From positions 1-26,887 of the forward strand of contig CAZXYS010000046.1 in NCBI GenBank assembly GCA_964645005.1: DNA of 26,887 bases. Direction: 5' to 3'. The notes beneath the pieces are model-generated. The model was not told where the DNA came from. It searched no databases and saw only the letters and a program-made list of their open reading frames with translations. A program made the position numbers and the translations under genes. Position 1 is the first letter of the stretch, and every line of letters begins with the position of its first letter. Below are positions 1 through 8,359 of the stretch, piece after piece. Origin of the DNA: CAZXYS01 sp964645005 (GTDB lineage: Bacteria; Bacteroidota; Ignavibacteria; Kapaibacteriales; UBA2268).

Positions 1-1
1 A

Positions 2-46
2 AGTTTTTCAGACCATTTGCAAAGTGCTAAAGCACTTTGTTACATA
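2..46. repeat. Dispersed palindromic repeat, copy 1
   Basis: This 45-bp unit reads AGTTTTTCAGA followed by a hairpin with an 8-bp stem, CAAAGTGC-TAAA-GCACTTTG, then a TTACATA tail. A second copy of equal length lies at 12528-12572. The stem base that differs between the copies is changed on both arms, so pairing is kept. It lies downstream of the metalloprotease gene, beyond that gene's own terminator. I cannot tell whether it acts as DNA or RNA. Confidence 0.6.
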
Positions 47-88
47 AGTTTACAGTAAATTCAAATTTCTAATGATTTTTTTGGGTTT

Positions 89-123
89 CAAAAAAAAACA
101 GGCTGCCCCAAATCGGTGCAGCC
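89..123 (-). terminator. Rho-independent terminator of the T9SS metalloprotease
   Basis: Read on the minus strand, the stem GGCTGC...GCAGCC (123-118 with 106-101) encloses an 11-nt loop and is followed by TG and a run of nine T. It lies about 55 bp beyond the protease stop codon, the expected place for an intrinsic terminator. Confidence 0.75.
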
Positions 124-177
124 ATAGTAAAGTAATCTGAATCTAATATTTACATCTAATAAACTTGGATTGTAAGT

Positions 178-3100
178 TTAATTCTTGATAACCTGCCTGC
201 TTATGACTTTATTATCAGTGGTGATCCTTATGAAATATACACCAGATGGGAGTTTCTTACCATTTTGATTGGTGCCGTCCCAAGTTAAATTAGACATGTA
301 ACTATCTGCTGTATTTAAAGTTTTAACCTTCTCCCCCATCATGTTATATACGGACACACTCAGCGCCATTGAATTGATGCTTCCAAGTCTGACTTTTATA
401 TTATCTGTGAAAGGGTTGGGGCAGCAGGTAATCAGATCATTGTTACCGGTTTTGTATACATCTACTGAAGAGACAATTCCGTCATTTGCAGATAAAATTT
501 CAAAATCATCGAATAAAGCTTCAGCCAAAGGTGGAAAAGTTGACTGAATGCTGTTAACCGCTGCAAATTTTATCTTGAATTTCTTGGATGAATTTACTTC
601 GTCCGGAATAACCAACATGTTCTTTTGCCATTCATCAGTAGTTGCTGTTGAACTATCAATTGTTATCCACGTATCACCATTATCTCCGGACACAGATACT
701 ATCCAATATGGTTTATCTTCCGATGAGCCCATTTGCCCCAAACTCAGGACAGCAAACCATCTGTAAAATGTGATCAATGGATTAGCAGCAGCCGATATAT
801 CAAATGTTGGGGATATTACAGAGGTCTTCCCTCTCATCAATGCATGTTGATAGAAATTAAAACCACCTTGGGAGCCGGTAACAAAGCAATATGATCCGTC
901 TTCAGTATGATCATCGCCCGGCTGGATCAATCCACCCATCATCATCTGGGATAAATTAACTTCTTCAGGATTTTCTCTTTCCCATATACCTGTGGTTGCA
1001 TCGTCATCATCAGCTCCTATTTTCCAACCTGTTTCCTGTTCGAAATCTTCGCTATGAGCAAGCTGGTAACCAACTAAAAACACATAGGGTTCTGAAGATT
1101 TAGCCTGCGCTGTAAATCTAACCTCTTCTTCGTTTACTTTATTAACTCCACGGACATAATACCATACGATAGTTCCTTTATCCTGTGGGGGAATAGGTGC
1201 ACTGTAATTATAATTATCAATTTGCTCAGCCATGACCGTGTGTGAAGTCTCGAAATTATCCGTCGAGTATACAACAGCCAGTGAATCAGGAAGGCTGTTA
1301 GGCAAACTCATCGCTCCGAAATCGAATTCTACAATATAAGATGATGACGTTTCCTGCGTATTAGGCAGCGGATCATGTTTGAATGCATTCTGCTGGAATA
1401 AACCAAGTCCGATCTTATGCTTGCCGAAAGCTTCCACGATCTCTTCATAGTGTGGTGAGCCATTGCTAATATTACCATCATCATCGTCAGCTATGATCGA
1501 TTCGACGAACCATTCACTGAAAGCAGTACCATTATCCGGGTCATCAGGTGTTCCGTACCGTGCAAAATGACATATCTCCATAGCGATTTCCGTTGAAGTT
1601 AGCTTTCTGAGATCCCAAAAAGCACCACCAAGTATCTGTCCGTCGTGGTGGGATTCACCTGAGATATCTTCCGGATAAACATTATTATTATCGAGATTAC
1701 GTATCACACTGTCCGGGTCAACAGCAAATACGCCAACACCTACACCGGGCTCATCAAGTAAGGAAGCCGCAGTAAAATCGGCTGTACCTTCCTGACAAGC
1801 CATATTGTTCATTTCTCCCTTACCAAGTGACTTATACATCAGAGTGTTAATTGAATGTCCGTATTCGTGATATAATATAGCAGGACCGTCCGCAAGGAGC
1901 ATATCCGTACTGTTAGCGCCCAGGAATCTGATAGTATCTCCCATTGACATTGCATTCACCATCTGTCCATTGAACTGGATCATAACACATATCTGCTTAT
2001 CTATCGCATCCAGATCAGGGTCGATATTCTTCATGTAATCATGAATATAATTGGTATGGAAAAACATATTTCTCTCGTAACGATGAGAATTATTGTCTGT
2101 CCATTCGATACCAAGTTCGCTGCCGGGATTTAACTGTCCTGAGAACTGAGCTTTTTGCCTGTCTTCCGGTTTTACGTTAACCCATGGTCCTTCCAGTCTG
2201 GCAATAACATCAGTGGCTTCCGTCACATCAACCTGCAGGTTGCCGTTTTCATCAGTGGTATGTTGTTCACCGCCGATATTCACATACATATTTGCAAAAT
2301 TCTCGACAGTTTCAGGATCAGTAGGATTTGTCATTTTAATACCACCTGAAGCATGAACATCAGTCATAGCCTCGGATACGGTATTATAGCGCCAGACAAC
2401 ATCTCCTTCGTGAGCATCAACATAGCTGACAAAATTCTCAGTTGGATCCTCAGAAGCTACCTTTACTTTATAAACCAGCTTACACGTATAATCATCCCTG
2501 TATTTAACCGGAATAATATATACCTTTCTATCCTGTGGATCGTTGGAAAAAATAGCTGATCGCTTAGTTTTGTTATCAAACCCTTTCGCAGCATTGTTCA
2601 CTGCTGTTTCGTAGCTTACTGTGGGTTTTGTATCAATATCAATTTCATTGTAATAATCAACTCCGAATGCCATAACCTTTGCATTATCATAAATTCTGAG
2701 TTCGATTTCAGATAAAAGCACGTCAATACCTTCATGAACCTGTTTGTATGAAACATACCAGCGATTTCTGACATGAGTGGTACGGACGAGCTCCGGATTA
2801 TCCGGATCAAGATTCATTACATCTGCGTTCTCGCGGATGAATTTCATAGCCGCTTCTTCCACATTGTCTTCCGTAATTCTACTGTAACCATCGATTTGGA
2901 TAGATTTTCCGAATGCAAAGTGAGGAGTATTAGCAGCCTTATCGTATTGAAGTGTCCAGTCTCCGTGTTTTTTTCTGAATTCTTCAATCGCATCGGTTTT
3001 TACAAAATCCTCTGCTGAGATATAATCAGAACTATATCCCGGCTGCTCCGAAGGGAGCAGCACCGAACCGTCTTTTTTCATGCTTTGTTTTTTAACTAAA

Positions 3101-3183
3101 TTGTAGTTATTGGTTTGCGGGTAAATGGAATTAACCATAAACATCATAACCAGCGTCAAAATTATCGCTGCTTGCTTGATCAC
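178..3183 (-). CDS. Secreted gluzincin metalloprotease (FTP propeptide, M36-like) with T9SS sorting domain
   Basis: A secreted zinc endopeptidase of about 1001 residues. I chose a GTG start at 3183: it follows a strong AGGAG at 8-bp spacing and gives a clean signal peptide (MIKQAAIILTLVMMFMVNSI). A longer reading from ATG 3240 adds 19 residues that spoil the signal peptide and has no good ribosome site. In order: the signal peptide; a fungalysin/thermolysin-type propeptide region (roughly 75-205); the catalytic domain with HEYGH (H439, E440, H443) and a downstream EGTAD whose E465 is the likely third zinc ligand; a long beta-rich region containing a MAM/jelly-roll-like segment; and a C-terminal type A sorting domain (CCPNPF at its start, SGVYFIRI near its end). 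T9SS would carry it across the outer membrane and anchor or release it. Relation to M36 is by motif; the exact peptidase family is uncertain. Confidence 0.85.
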   Translation of the reverse strand: MIKQAAIILTLVMMFMVNSIYPQTNNYNLVKKQSMKKDGSVLLPSEQPGYSSDYISAEDFVKTDAIEEFRKKHGDWTLQYDKAANTPHFAFGKSIQIDGYSRITEDNVEEAAMKFIRENADVMNLDPDNPELVRTTHVRNRWYVSYKQVHEGIDVLLSEIELRIYDNAKVMAFGVDYYNEIDIDTKPTVSYETAVNNAAKGFDNKTKRSAIFSNDPQDRKVYIIPVKYRDDYTCKLVYKVKVASEDPTENFVSYVDAHEGDVVWRYNTVSEAMTDVHASGGIKMTNPTDPETVENFANMYVNIGGEQHTTDENGNLQVDVTEATDVIARLEGPWVNVKPEDRQKAQFSGQLNPGSELGIEWTDNNSHRYERNMFFHTNYIHDYMKNIDPDLDAIDKQICVMIQFNGQMVNAMSMGDTIRFLGANSTDMLLADGPAILYHEYGHSINTLMYKSLGKGEMNNMACQEGTADFTAASLLDEPGVGVGVFAVDPDSVIRNLDNNNVYPEDISGESHHDGQILGGAFWDLRKLTSTEIAMEICHFARYGTPDDPDNGTAFSEWFVESIIADDDDGNISNGSPHYEEIVEAFGKHKIGLGLFQQNAFKHDPLPNTQETSSSYIVEFDFGAMSLPNSLPDSLAVVYSTDNFETSHTVMAEQIDNYNYSAPIPPQDKGTIVWYYVRGVNKVNEEEVRFTAQAKSSEPYVFLVGYQLAHSEDFEQETGWKIGADDDDATTGIWERENPEEVNLSQMMMGGLIQPGDDHTEDGSYCFVTGSQGGFNFYQHALMRGKTSVISPTFDISAAANPLITFYRWFAVLSLGQMGSSEDKPYWIVSVSGDNGDTWITIDSSTATTDEWQKNMLVIPDEVNSSKKFKIKFAAVNSIQSTFPPLAEALFDDFEILSANDGIVSSVDVYKTGNNDLITCCPNPFTDNIKVRLGSINSMALSVSVYNMMGEKVKTLNTADSYMSNLTWDGTNQNGKKLPSGVYFIRITTDNKVISRQVIKN

Positions 3184-3390
3184 TTTAAAGTCTCCTGCTT
3201 TGTAGAAGTTCATATCGTCCATCCTGTTGAATATTGTCATCTGATATTAAAAATATACAATCATAATTATGAATTTGTTTTTTAACTATAAATACACAAT
3301 GAACGGCATTTTGTTCCAAAAATTTTAAAGTTCTTTATAAGAATTTAAAAATCATGAAAATACAAATATAATACAGGAATGCAAAAACAT

Positions 3391-3426
3391 ATACTCCTCC
3401 AAAGTATAATTACTGTGGAAGAGTAT
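3391..3426 (-). terminator. Probable terminator of the PEBP gene
   Basis: Arms ATACTCCTCCA (3391-3401) and TGGAAGAGTAT (3416-3426) pair over 11 bp with one G-T type mismatch. On the minus strand the hairpin is followed by ATGTTTTTGC. It lies 35 bp beyond the stop of the PEBP gene. The T-run is short, so termination may be weak. Confidence 0.5.
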
Positions 3427-3460
3427 GATAATTTAAAATGGAACTGCTATTAAGAGCAAA

Positions 3461-4015
3461 TTATTTACGGCTGTATTTACCTATAAGTTCACCAGTGGCG
3501 AGGATATGACCTTCCAATGCTTCAAGAACGTCTGATTTTTCAGCATCAGGTCCGAGATCTAACTTTTTGTCAAGTGCGTACAGCTTGAAATAATATCTGT
3601 GTGTTCCACTTGGTGGACAGGGACCGCCATAGCCATTTTTTTTGAAACTGGTAATCCCCTGGATGGTACCGTCTTGCATTTTCTTATCCTTCGGGAAATT
3701 TTCCTGCAAGGAAGTTTTATCAGGGGGCATGTTGAAAACTACCCAATGCACCCATGTGCCCATAGGAGCATCAGGATCATCTGAAATCAAAGCCAGACTC
3801 TGAGTCTGCTCAGGTACATCTCCCCAGGAAAGCTGCGGAGAAATATCTTCGCCGTCGCATGTGTATTTCGAAGGGATCATCCCTTCATGTTTGAATGCAT
3901 TGCTTTGAATTTTAATTTCCATATTCTCCTCCTGTTTTTCCGCAATTATTTTGGGTAGAAATGAACATAAAAGAAAGAATGATAAAAACGAAAGAGTAAT
4001 TATTCTGTACATCAT
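3461..4015 (-). CDS. YbhB/YbcL-family PEBP (Raf kinase inhibitor-like) protein
   Basis: A member of the phosphatidylethanolamine-binding protein family, 184 residues from the first start. The family fold binds anionic ligands; its bacterial role is poorly known. Family motifs are DPDAPMGTWVHWVVFNM in the middle and GTHRYYFKLYAL near residues 137-148. The first 25 residues are a hydrophobic signal-like segment (MMYRIITLSFLSFFLLCSF). A second start lies at ATG 3922 (MEIKIQSNAF), the usual beginning of cytosolic YbhB proteins, and has a perfect AGGAGG five bases upstream. The gene may therefore yield an exported and a cytosolic form, or only one of the two. ATG codons at 4015 and 4012 follow an AGGGGG and are both usable. 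Family assignment is firm; localisation is open. Confidence 0.9.
   Translation of the reverse strand: MMYRIITLSFLSFFLLCSFLPKIIAEKQEENMEIKIQSNAFKHEGMIPSKYTCDGEDISPQLSWGDVPEQTQSLALISDDPDAPMGTWVHWVVFNMPPDKTSLQENFPKDKKMQDGTIQGITSFKKNGYGGPCPPSGTHRYYFKLYALDKKLDLGPDAEKSDVLEALEGHILATGELIGKYSRK
3920..3933 (-). promoter_or_regulatory. Strong internal ribosome binding site and second start of the PEBP gene
   Basis: On the minus strand the sequence is AGGAGG-AGAAT-ATG, with the ATG at 3922, inside the longer PEBP reading frame. It encodes Q-E-E-N-M, so the site is also coding. It is a better ribosome site than the one at the upstream start and would produce a form without the signal-like segment. Confidence 0.55.
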
Positions 4016-4106
4016 TTACCCCCTTTTTAGTTTAGGAAAATTTAATTATCAATTTAAATGATATGTCGTGAAAAGTATTAATTAAAAAGCCGAAAAGGAA
4101 AGAAAA

Positions 4107-5105
4107 TTATTTCCAAAGATTTACAATTACTTTCCCAGTTTGATTTCCTTTCATAATTGTGTCAATTTCGTTGTCGAGTTCATCAAGAGTAACTTCTTTA
4201 ACTAATCTTTCAATATTGTCAATGCGCCACTCGTTTGTTATTTTATTCCAGATCACCAGTCGCAACTCCATTGGTTTTTCAGCAGAATCTATACCAATTA
4301 AATAAACTCCCCTGAGAATAAATGGATACACCGAGGTATTAATCTTATCATCCCTTACGTTTCCAAGGCAGCAAACGGCGCAATGCATCTTTGTGGAACG
4401 AATTGCCGTGGACAGAGTATTACCTCCGACTGTTTCTATAACTCCTGCCCATTTGCCTGAAAGCAGAGGTTTCCCTGACTGGTCATCAACATTATCCCTT
4501 GGGATTACATCTTTAGCTCCTAAATCAAATAAGAAATCTTTTTTATCCATCTTACCGGTTGCTGCGATCACATCATAACCGGCTTTAGCGAGCATACCAA
4601 CAGCAAGGCTTCCTACGCCTCCGGTTGCACCTGTCACAAGTACATCCCCCCTGTCAGGTGTAATTTCAAGCCGCTCGAGTTCGTATAAACAAATCCCTGC
4701 CGTAAATCCTGCGGTGCCGTAGATCATCGATTCTCTGACAGATATATTTGCAGGCAGCTTCACAACCCATTCTTCAGGCACTCGGATATACTGCCCAAAG
4801 CCGCCGGAAGTATTCATGCCAAGATCGTAACCTGTTACAAGAACTTCCTGACCCGGCAAATAATTCTCTGATGAACTTTCCTCGACTGTCCCCGCTGCAT
4901 CGATTCCCGGAGTAAACGGATATTTTCTGGTAATCCCCCTATGTCCTCTTGCTGAGAGAGCATCTTTATAATTTAAGGCGGAATATAAAACCTTTATCAG
5001 AACATCTCCGTCGGGCAATTCATCTATTGATTTTTCCGTAATGCATCGCTTGAACTTGTTTTTTTCAAATTCTTCCACAAATAAAGCTTTGAATTTATCA
5101 GCCAT
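4107..5105 (-). CDS. YhdH/YhfP-family (AcuI-like) NADPH-dependent oxidoreductase
   Basis: A zinc-independent medium-chain dehydrogenase/reductase of 332 residues, close to the family's usual 325-335. The N-terminal GroES-like domain has NYKDALSARG and PFTPGIDAAGTV. The nucleotide-binding Rossmann domain has GATGGVGSLAVGMLAKAGYD (about 158-177). The C-terminal GKVIVNLW matches YhdH/AcuI proteins. Characterised AcuI members reduce acryloyl-CoA to propionyl-CoA with NADPH; others are annotated as quinone oxidoreductases. The substrate cannot be read from the sequence. It diverges from the 3-hydroxybutyryl-CoA dehydrogenase gene across a 204-bp AT-rich gap, so both could belong to short-chain acyl-CoA metabolism. 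Only a weak GGGAT lies upstream of the start. Confidence 0.85.
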   Translation of the reverse strand: MADKFKALFVEEFEKNKFKRCITEKSIDELPDGDVLIKVLYSALNYKDALSARGHRGITRKYPFTPGIDAAGTVEESSSENYLPGQEVLVTGYDLGMNTSGGFGQYIRVPEEWVVKLPANISVRESMIYGTAGFTAGICLYELERLEITPDRGDVLVTGATGGVGSLAVGMLAKAGYDVIAATGKMDKKDFLFDLGAKDVIPRDNVDDQSGKPLLSGKWAGVIETVGGNTLSTAIRSTKMHCAVCCLGNVRDDKINTSVYPFILRGVYLIGIDSAEKPMELRLVIWNKITNEWRIDNIERLVKEVTLDELDNEIDTIMKGNQTGKVIVNLWK

Positions 5106-5234
5106 AAAAATCCCGTCGATTATTTTTTAATAAAGTATTAAATTAAGATTGTGTCAGAAAATTCCAAAAAAAAATTCAAAAAAACTTAAATTTTTGTTGA
5201 TAATTCCATTACAAATTTCTTTTTTTATTAAAAT

Positions 5235-5258
5235 AATCTTATTTTATAAGATAAGATT
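5235..5258. promoter_or_regulatory. Inverted repeat between divergent acyl-CoA genes (possible operator)
   Basis: Perfect 8-bp arms AATCTTAT (5235-5242) and ATAAGATT (5251-5258) are separated by 8 bp (TTTATAAG). The repeat lies about 50 bp before the 3-hydroxybutyryl-CoA dehydrogenase start, within the divergent promoter region. An operator for a dimeric repressor is an inference; in such AT-rich DNA a chance palindrome is possible. Confidence 0.35.
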
Positions 5259-5309
5259 TACTTACAATTACTCTAAGAAATATTCAAATCAAATAATTGA
5301 GGGTTTAAT

Positions 5310-6188
5310 ATGGACGTAAAAAAAGTATTGGTACTCGGAGCAGGCACAATGGGTAACGGCATAGCTCATGTATTTGCTCAAAATGGCTATGATGTTGTTT
5401 TATGCGATGCTTATGAAGAAGCACTGCAAAAAGGCATGAAAGCTATTGACAAAAATTTAAGCAGGCAGGTCAAGAAAGAAAAGATCACTGAAGATCAAAA
5501 GAATGCTGCATTAGAGAAAATCAAAACTACGACTAATATTGAAGACGGCAAAGGCGCAGATATCGCTGTCGAAGCAGCATCCGAAAACAAGCAGTTGAAA
5601 TTCCAATTGTTTGAACAATTGGATAATTTACTTGGTGATAATGCCGTGATTGCTTCAAACACATCAACTATTTCAATTACCGAGATGGCTTCTCATACCA
5701 AGCGCCCCGAGAAAGTCATCGGAATGCACTTTATGAATCCGGTGCCAATGATGAAGCTGGTGGAAGTTATCCGCGGTCTCGCTACAAGCGAAGAAACTTA
5801 CAAAGGAGTCGAAGAGCTTTCGCAAAAACTTGGCAAAACACCTGTCATGGCAAATGATTATCCCGGTTTTATAGCAAACAGAATACTGATGCCGCTTATT
5901 AACGAAGCATGCTTCGCAGTGATGGAAAGTGTCGGCAAGGTAGATGCTATTGATAATGTTGCCAAACTGGGACTGGCACATCCGATGGGACCTTTGACCT
6001 TAGCTGATCTGATTGGATTGGATGTAACACTTGCCATCATGGAAGTGCTGCACGAAGATATCGGCGATCCGCGATTCCGTCCTTGCCCTCTTCTTAAGAA
6101 GATGGTAGCAGCAGGTTATCTCGGACGCAAATCAGGTAAAGGATTCTATGATTATACCGGCGATGAGCCGGTTCCGATGGAATTATAA
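5310..6188 (+). CDS. hbd: 3-hydroxybutyryl-CoA dehydrogenase
   Basis: Oxidises 3-hydroxyacyl-CoA to 3-oxoacyl-CoA with NAD(P)+, or the reverse, in fatty-acid or butyrate-type metabolism in the cytosol. It has 292 residues, the usual length for stand-alone Hbd/PaaH enzymes. The N-terminal Rossmann motif is GAGTMGNGIA (10-19). The catalytic set matches the spacing of the human enzyme exactly: S119, H140, E152 and N190. The C-terminal domain ends GYLGRKSGKGFYDY. A GAGGG lies before the ATG. No other beta-oxidation gene is adjacent. The next 300 bp contain a repeat element rather than a cotranscribed gene. Confidence 0.95.
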   Translation: MDVKKVLVLGAGTMGNGIAHVFAQNGYDVVLCDAYEEALQKGMKAIDKNLSRQVKKEKITEDQKNAALEKIKTTTNIEDGKGADIAVEAASENKQLKFQLFEQLDNLLGDNAVIASNTSTISITEMASHTKRPEKVIGMHFMNPVPMMKLVEVIRGLATSEETYKGVEELSQKLGKTPVMANDYPGFIANRILMPLINEACFAVMESVGKVDAIDNVAKLGLAHPMGPLTLADLIGLDVTLAIMEVLHEDIGDPRFRPCPLLKKMVAAGYLGRKSGKGFYDYTGDEPVPMEL

Positions 6189-6207
6189 GATTTACCAATC
6201 CTTTATC

Positions 6208-6369
6208 GGGGCTGTCCCATAAGTGATGGAATGGTGTCCCGCTTCGGCTCCGCTCAGTGTGACATTCCCATTATAACTCGTTTTTGTCATCCTGAGTTGA
6301 GCGAAGCACAATCCCGCTTTTGCGGGGCAGAGTCGAAGGATAGAAAAAAACGACTTATAGGACAGCCCC
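6208..6369. mobile_element. MITE-like 162-bp inverted-repeat element built from CTGAG/CGAAG repeats
   Basis: The ends are 17-bp inverted repeats with one mismatch: GGGGCTGTCCCATAAGT (6208-6224) and ACTTATAGGACAGCCCC (6353-6369). The right arm continues to pair further in (CGTTTTT...ATCCT), but in the left arm this pairing is broken by about 54 bp lying between ATAAGT and ATAACT. That internal block holds a CTTCGGCTCCGCTCAGTGTGACA unit in one direction, and the core holds GTCATCCTGAGTTGAGCGAAG in the other. A CCCGC-TTTT-GCGGG hairpin lies near the centre. There is no coding capacity. It fills most of the gap between the dehydrogenase and TPR genes. Confidence 0.65.
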
Positions 6370-6485
6370 TAAAAGAGTATTAATTGAAGCTCCTATTTTC
6401 ATTTGAAAATACAATATGAAATTTTATTTTGGTTTTATCGGTTTTAATTATATAAGTTTCATAATTTAAATTTTTCGGAGGTCAA

Positions 6486-7187
6486 ATGCGCGGCTCCCAA
6501 AAAAGAAATTTCGATTCCGAAAATCCTAATATTCTCGCAGCTTATCAGGCTGAAACCAACGGCGAATACATGGAAGCAATCGATTATTATAAACAAGCCC
6601 TGGAAGCAAATCCAGACTATGGAATAGTTTATAAACATATGGGAAATATTTACTACCGTCTGGGAATGCTTAAAGAAGCAGTTGAAAATCTTGAATCCGC
6701 TGTTGAAAAATTGCCCGATTTCCCGACGGCATGGTACGAACTTGGGCTTGCATATTACCGTCAGGCAAGGATCAAAGATGGAATAGAATGCATGGAAAAA
6801 GCTCTTGAAATCGATGATGATTTTCTGATGGCAAATTATTGGAAAGGTATACTTTCTTATCATCGGGGAGATTATGTTACTGCCCGTGAACAATACACTC
6901 ATGTAACAAAAAAAGCACCTGATTTTAATATAGCCTTCTTCCATCTTGGAATTGTTAACCTCAGAATGGGCTATTACGAAGAATCAGTAGAATGTTTTAG
7001 CAAATTGATTGAAAAAAATCCTGACAGCCCGGCTGCATATACACTTAGCGGCGAAGCATATCTGAATCTGGATAAAGTTTTAGAAGCCAGACAATGCTTT
7101 AAAAATGCATTATCATTAGATAAGGAAGATCATAAAGCTAAGAATGGTCTTGCTGCCTGCGACCAATTTCACGATATAAGTTTATAA
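6486..7187 (+). CDS. Tetratricopeptide repeat protein
   Basis: A cytoplasmic protein of 233 residues with no signal peptide, made almost wholly of TPR units. About six 34-residue repeats are visible, with the typical W/L-G-Y-A-F-P spacing. Examples are AAYQAETNGEYMEAIDYYKQ, the next ending ALEANPDYG, then MGNIYYRLGMLKEAVENL, LGLAYYRQARIKDGIECMEK, HLGIVNLRMGYYEESVECFS and SGEAYLNLDKVLEARQCFK. The ribosome site is excellent (GGAGG, 4 bp before the ATG). TPR arrays bind protein partners; no partner can be named. It stands alone on its strand, between a repeat element and a convergent tRNA. Confidence 0.85.
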   Translation: MRGSQKRNFDSENPNILAAYQAETNGEYMEAIDYYKQALEANPDYGIVYKHMGNIYYRLGMLKEAVENLESAVEKLPDFPTAWYELGLAYYRQARIKDGIECMEKALEIDDDFLMANYWKGILSYHRGDYVTAREQYTHVTKKAPDFNIAFFHLGIVNLRMGYYEESVECFSKLIEKNPDSPAAYTLSGEAYLNLDKVLEARQCFKNALSLDKEDHKAKNGLAACDQFHDISL

Positions 7188-7205
7188 ATTTATTTGAAGG
7201 GTTTG

Positions 7206-7279
7206 TGGGCCCGGAGAGACTTGAACTCCCAACCTACGGATTATGAGTCCGGCGCTCTAACCAATTGAGCTACGAGCCC
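7206..7279 (-). tRNA. tRNA with CAT anticodon (elongator Met or Ile2)
   Basis: On the minus strand a full cloverleaf forms: acceptor GGGCTCG/CGGGCCC with discriminator A, D arm GCTC-AATTGGTTA-GAGC, anticodon loop CTCATAA, variable loop AGGTT, and T arm GGGAG-TTCAAGT-CTCTC. The outermost anticodon-stem pair is a C-T mismatch. CCA is not encoded. It lacks the three G-C pairs of the anticodon stem that mark an initiator, so it is either elongator Met or the lysidine-modified Ile2 tRNA. I cannot separate these by eye. Confidence 0.93.
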
Positions 7280-7374
7280 TAAATTTGCACGTAATTAAAC
7301 GAAATAATTGAAAATTTCATTTAATACAGAATACAAGATTATTCAATTATCAGAAATTTTCCAAATAATTATTA

Positions 7375-8154
7375 TCAATAATTGAAAAGTCCGGCGAACA
7401 AACCAAACTGAACAAAAGGACCATTTGCATTTATATCATCGGGAACGCCTTCAAGCCTAGCTCCCCTGTTATATTCCCAATCACTGATCATTGACAAGTT
7501 GTAGCCGCCTCCTACTCTGAACATTACAAAATCAGTTATTGCCCATTCCAGATTTAATTGAGGGCTGATAAGATAATATCCTGCTTCGGCACGTTTCATC
7601 CAATCCAGTTCATCAGTGTTTGGTCCGACGTTTCCCCAGTTATAAGTAGTTCCCTGATAAGTGTCTATAGTCAAACTGCTCGTACCAAAGCTGACCCGTG
7701 GAATCAAGGCGAAATTTTTTGTCAATACAAAAGCATAATCCAATGAAAATACGAAGAAATTATTCACCTGATAGTCTAAAGCCCTAGTGAAACTTTGTCC
7801 ATCTTCTTCAAATGATGATTCGGTTTGTTTAGATCCCCAGTTCACGGAAACGCTGGCTCTAAGGTTTTTTACCAGGACCGCGACGAAGAACATTTCGACA
7901 CCATTCATATATACCGAGCCTTTTAGATCGTCAAGATCAAAATTATCCGTCATTGAACTGTTCAATTCGCTGAAATCCGGGAAGAAGAAGCTCGCCGTGT
8001 AGCCCGCGCCAATGCCGAAATAGGGCGGACGCTGTTCCTCCATCGGGGCATCTTCAAAACCCAAGTCTCCAAGTTCATCATCCTGAGCCTGAACAAGAGA
8101 TGGTGTAAATATAAGGACTGTCAGCAATATTGTCAAAATTGATATGATTTTCAT
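7375..8154 (-). CDS. Outer-membrane beta-barrel protein of unknown function
   Basis: A 259-residue protein with a clear signal peptide (MKIISILTILLTVLIF...VQAQ, cleavage near residue 23). An acidic linker (DDELGDLGFEDAPMEE) is followed by alternating polar/hydrophobic strands such as YFGIGAGYTASFFFP, FFVFSLDYAFVLTKNFALIP and FVMFRVGGGYNLSMISDWEY. The chain ends in an aromatic residue (GPFVQFGLFAGLFNY), as expected for the beta-signal read by the BAM complex. This resembles 8- to 10-strand OmpW/OprF-barrel-type porin-like proteins, but no specific family is recognised. A GGGGA precedes the ATG. It diverges from thrS across about 205 bp. Confidence 0.75.
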   Translation of the reverse strand: MKIISILTILLTVLIFTPSLVQAQDDELGDLGFEDAPMEEQRPPYFGIGAGYTASFFFPDFSELNSSMTDNFDLDDLKGSVYMNGVEMFFVAVLVKNLRASVSVNWGSKQTESSFEEDGQSFTRALDYQVNNFFVFSLDYAFVLTKNFALIPRVSFGTSSLTIDTYQGTTYNWGNVGPNTDELDWMKRAEAGYYLISPQLNLEWAITDFVMFRVGGGYNLSMISDWEYNRGARLEGVPDDINANGPFVQFGLFAGLFNY

Positions 8155-8359
8155 TTTTATCCCCGCAATTTATTTAAATAAATTTTCTTGCTATAAGGTT
8201 CTAAGCAAGTATACGCAAAGTTTATAAAATAATAACATATTAACGAAAGAAATTGTCTATCATTATAGATTTCGAAATAATTGTAATGACTAAACGTTAA
8301 AAATGCAAGTTTTACTAAAATTAACAAAAGTGTTTGTCTTACATAAATTAAAATAAGAA

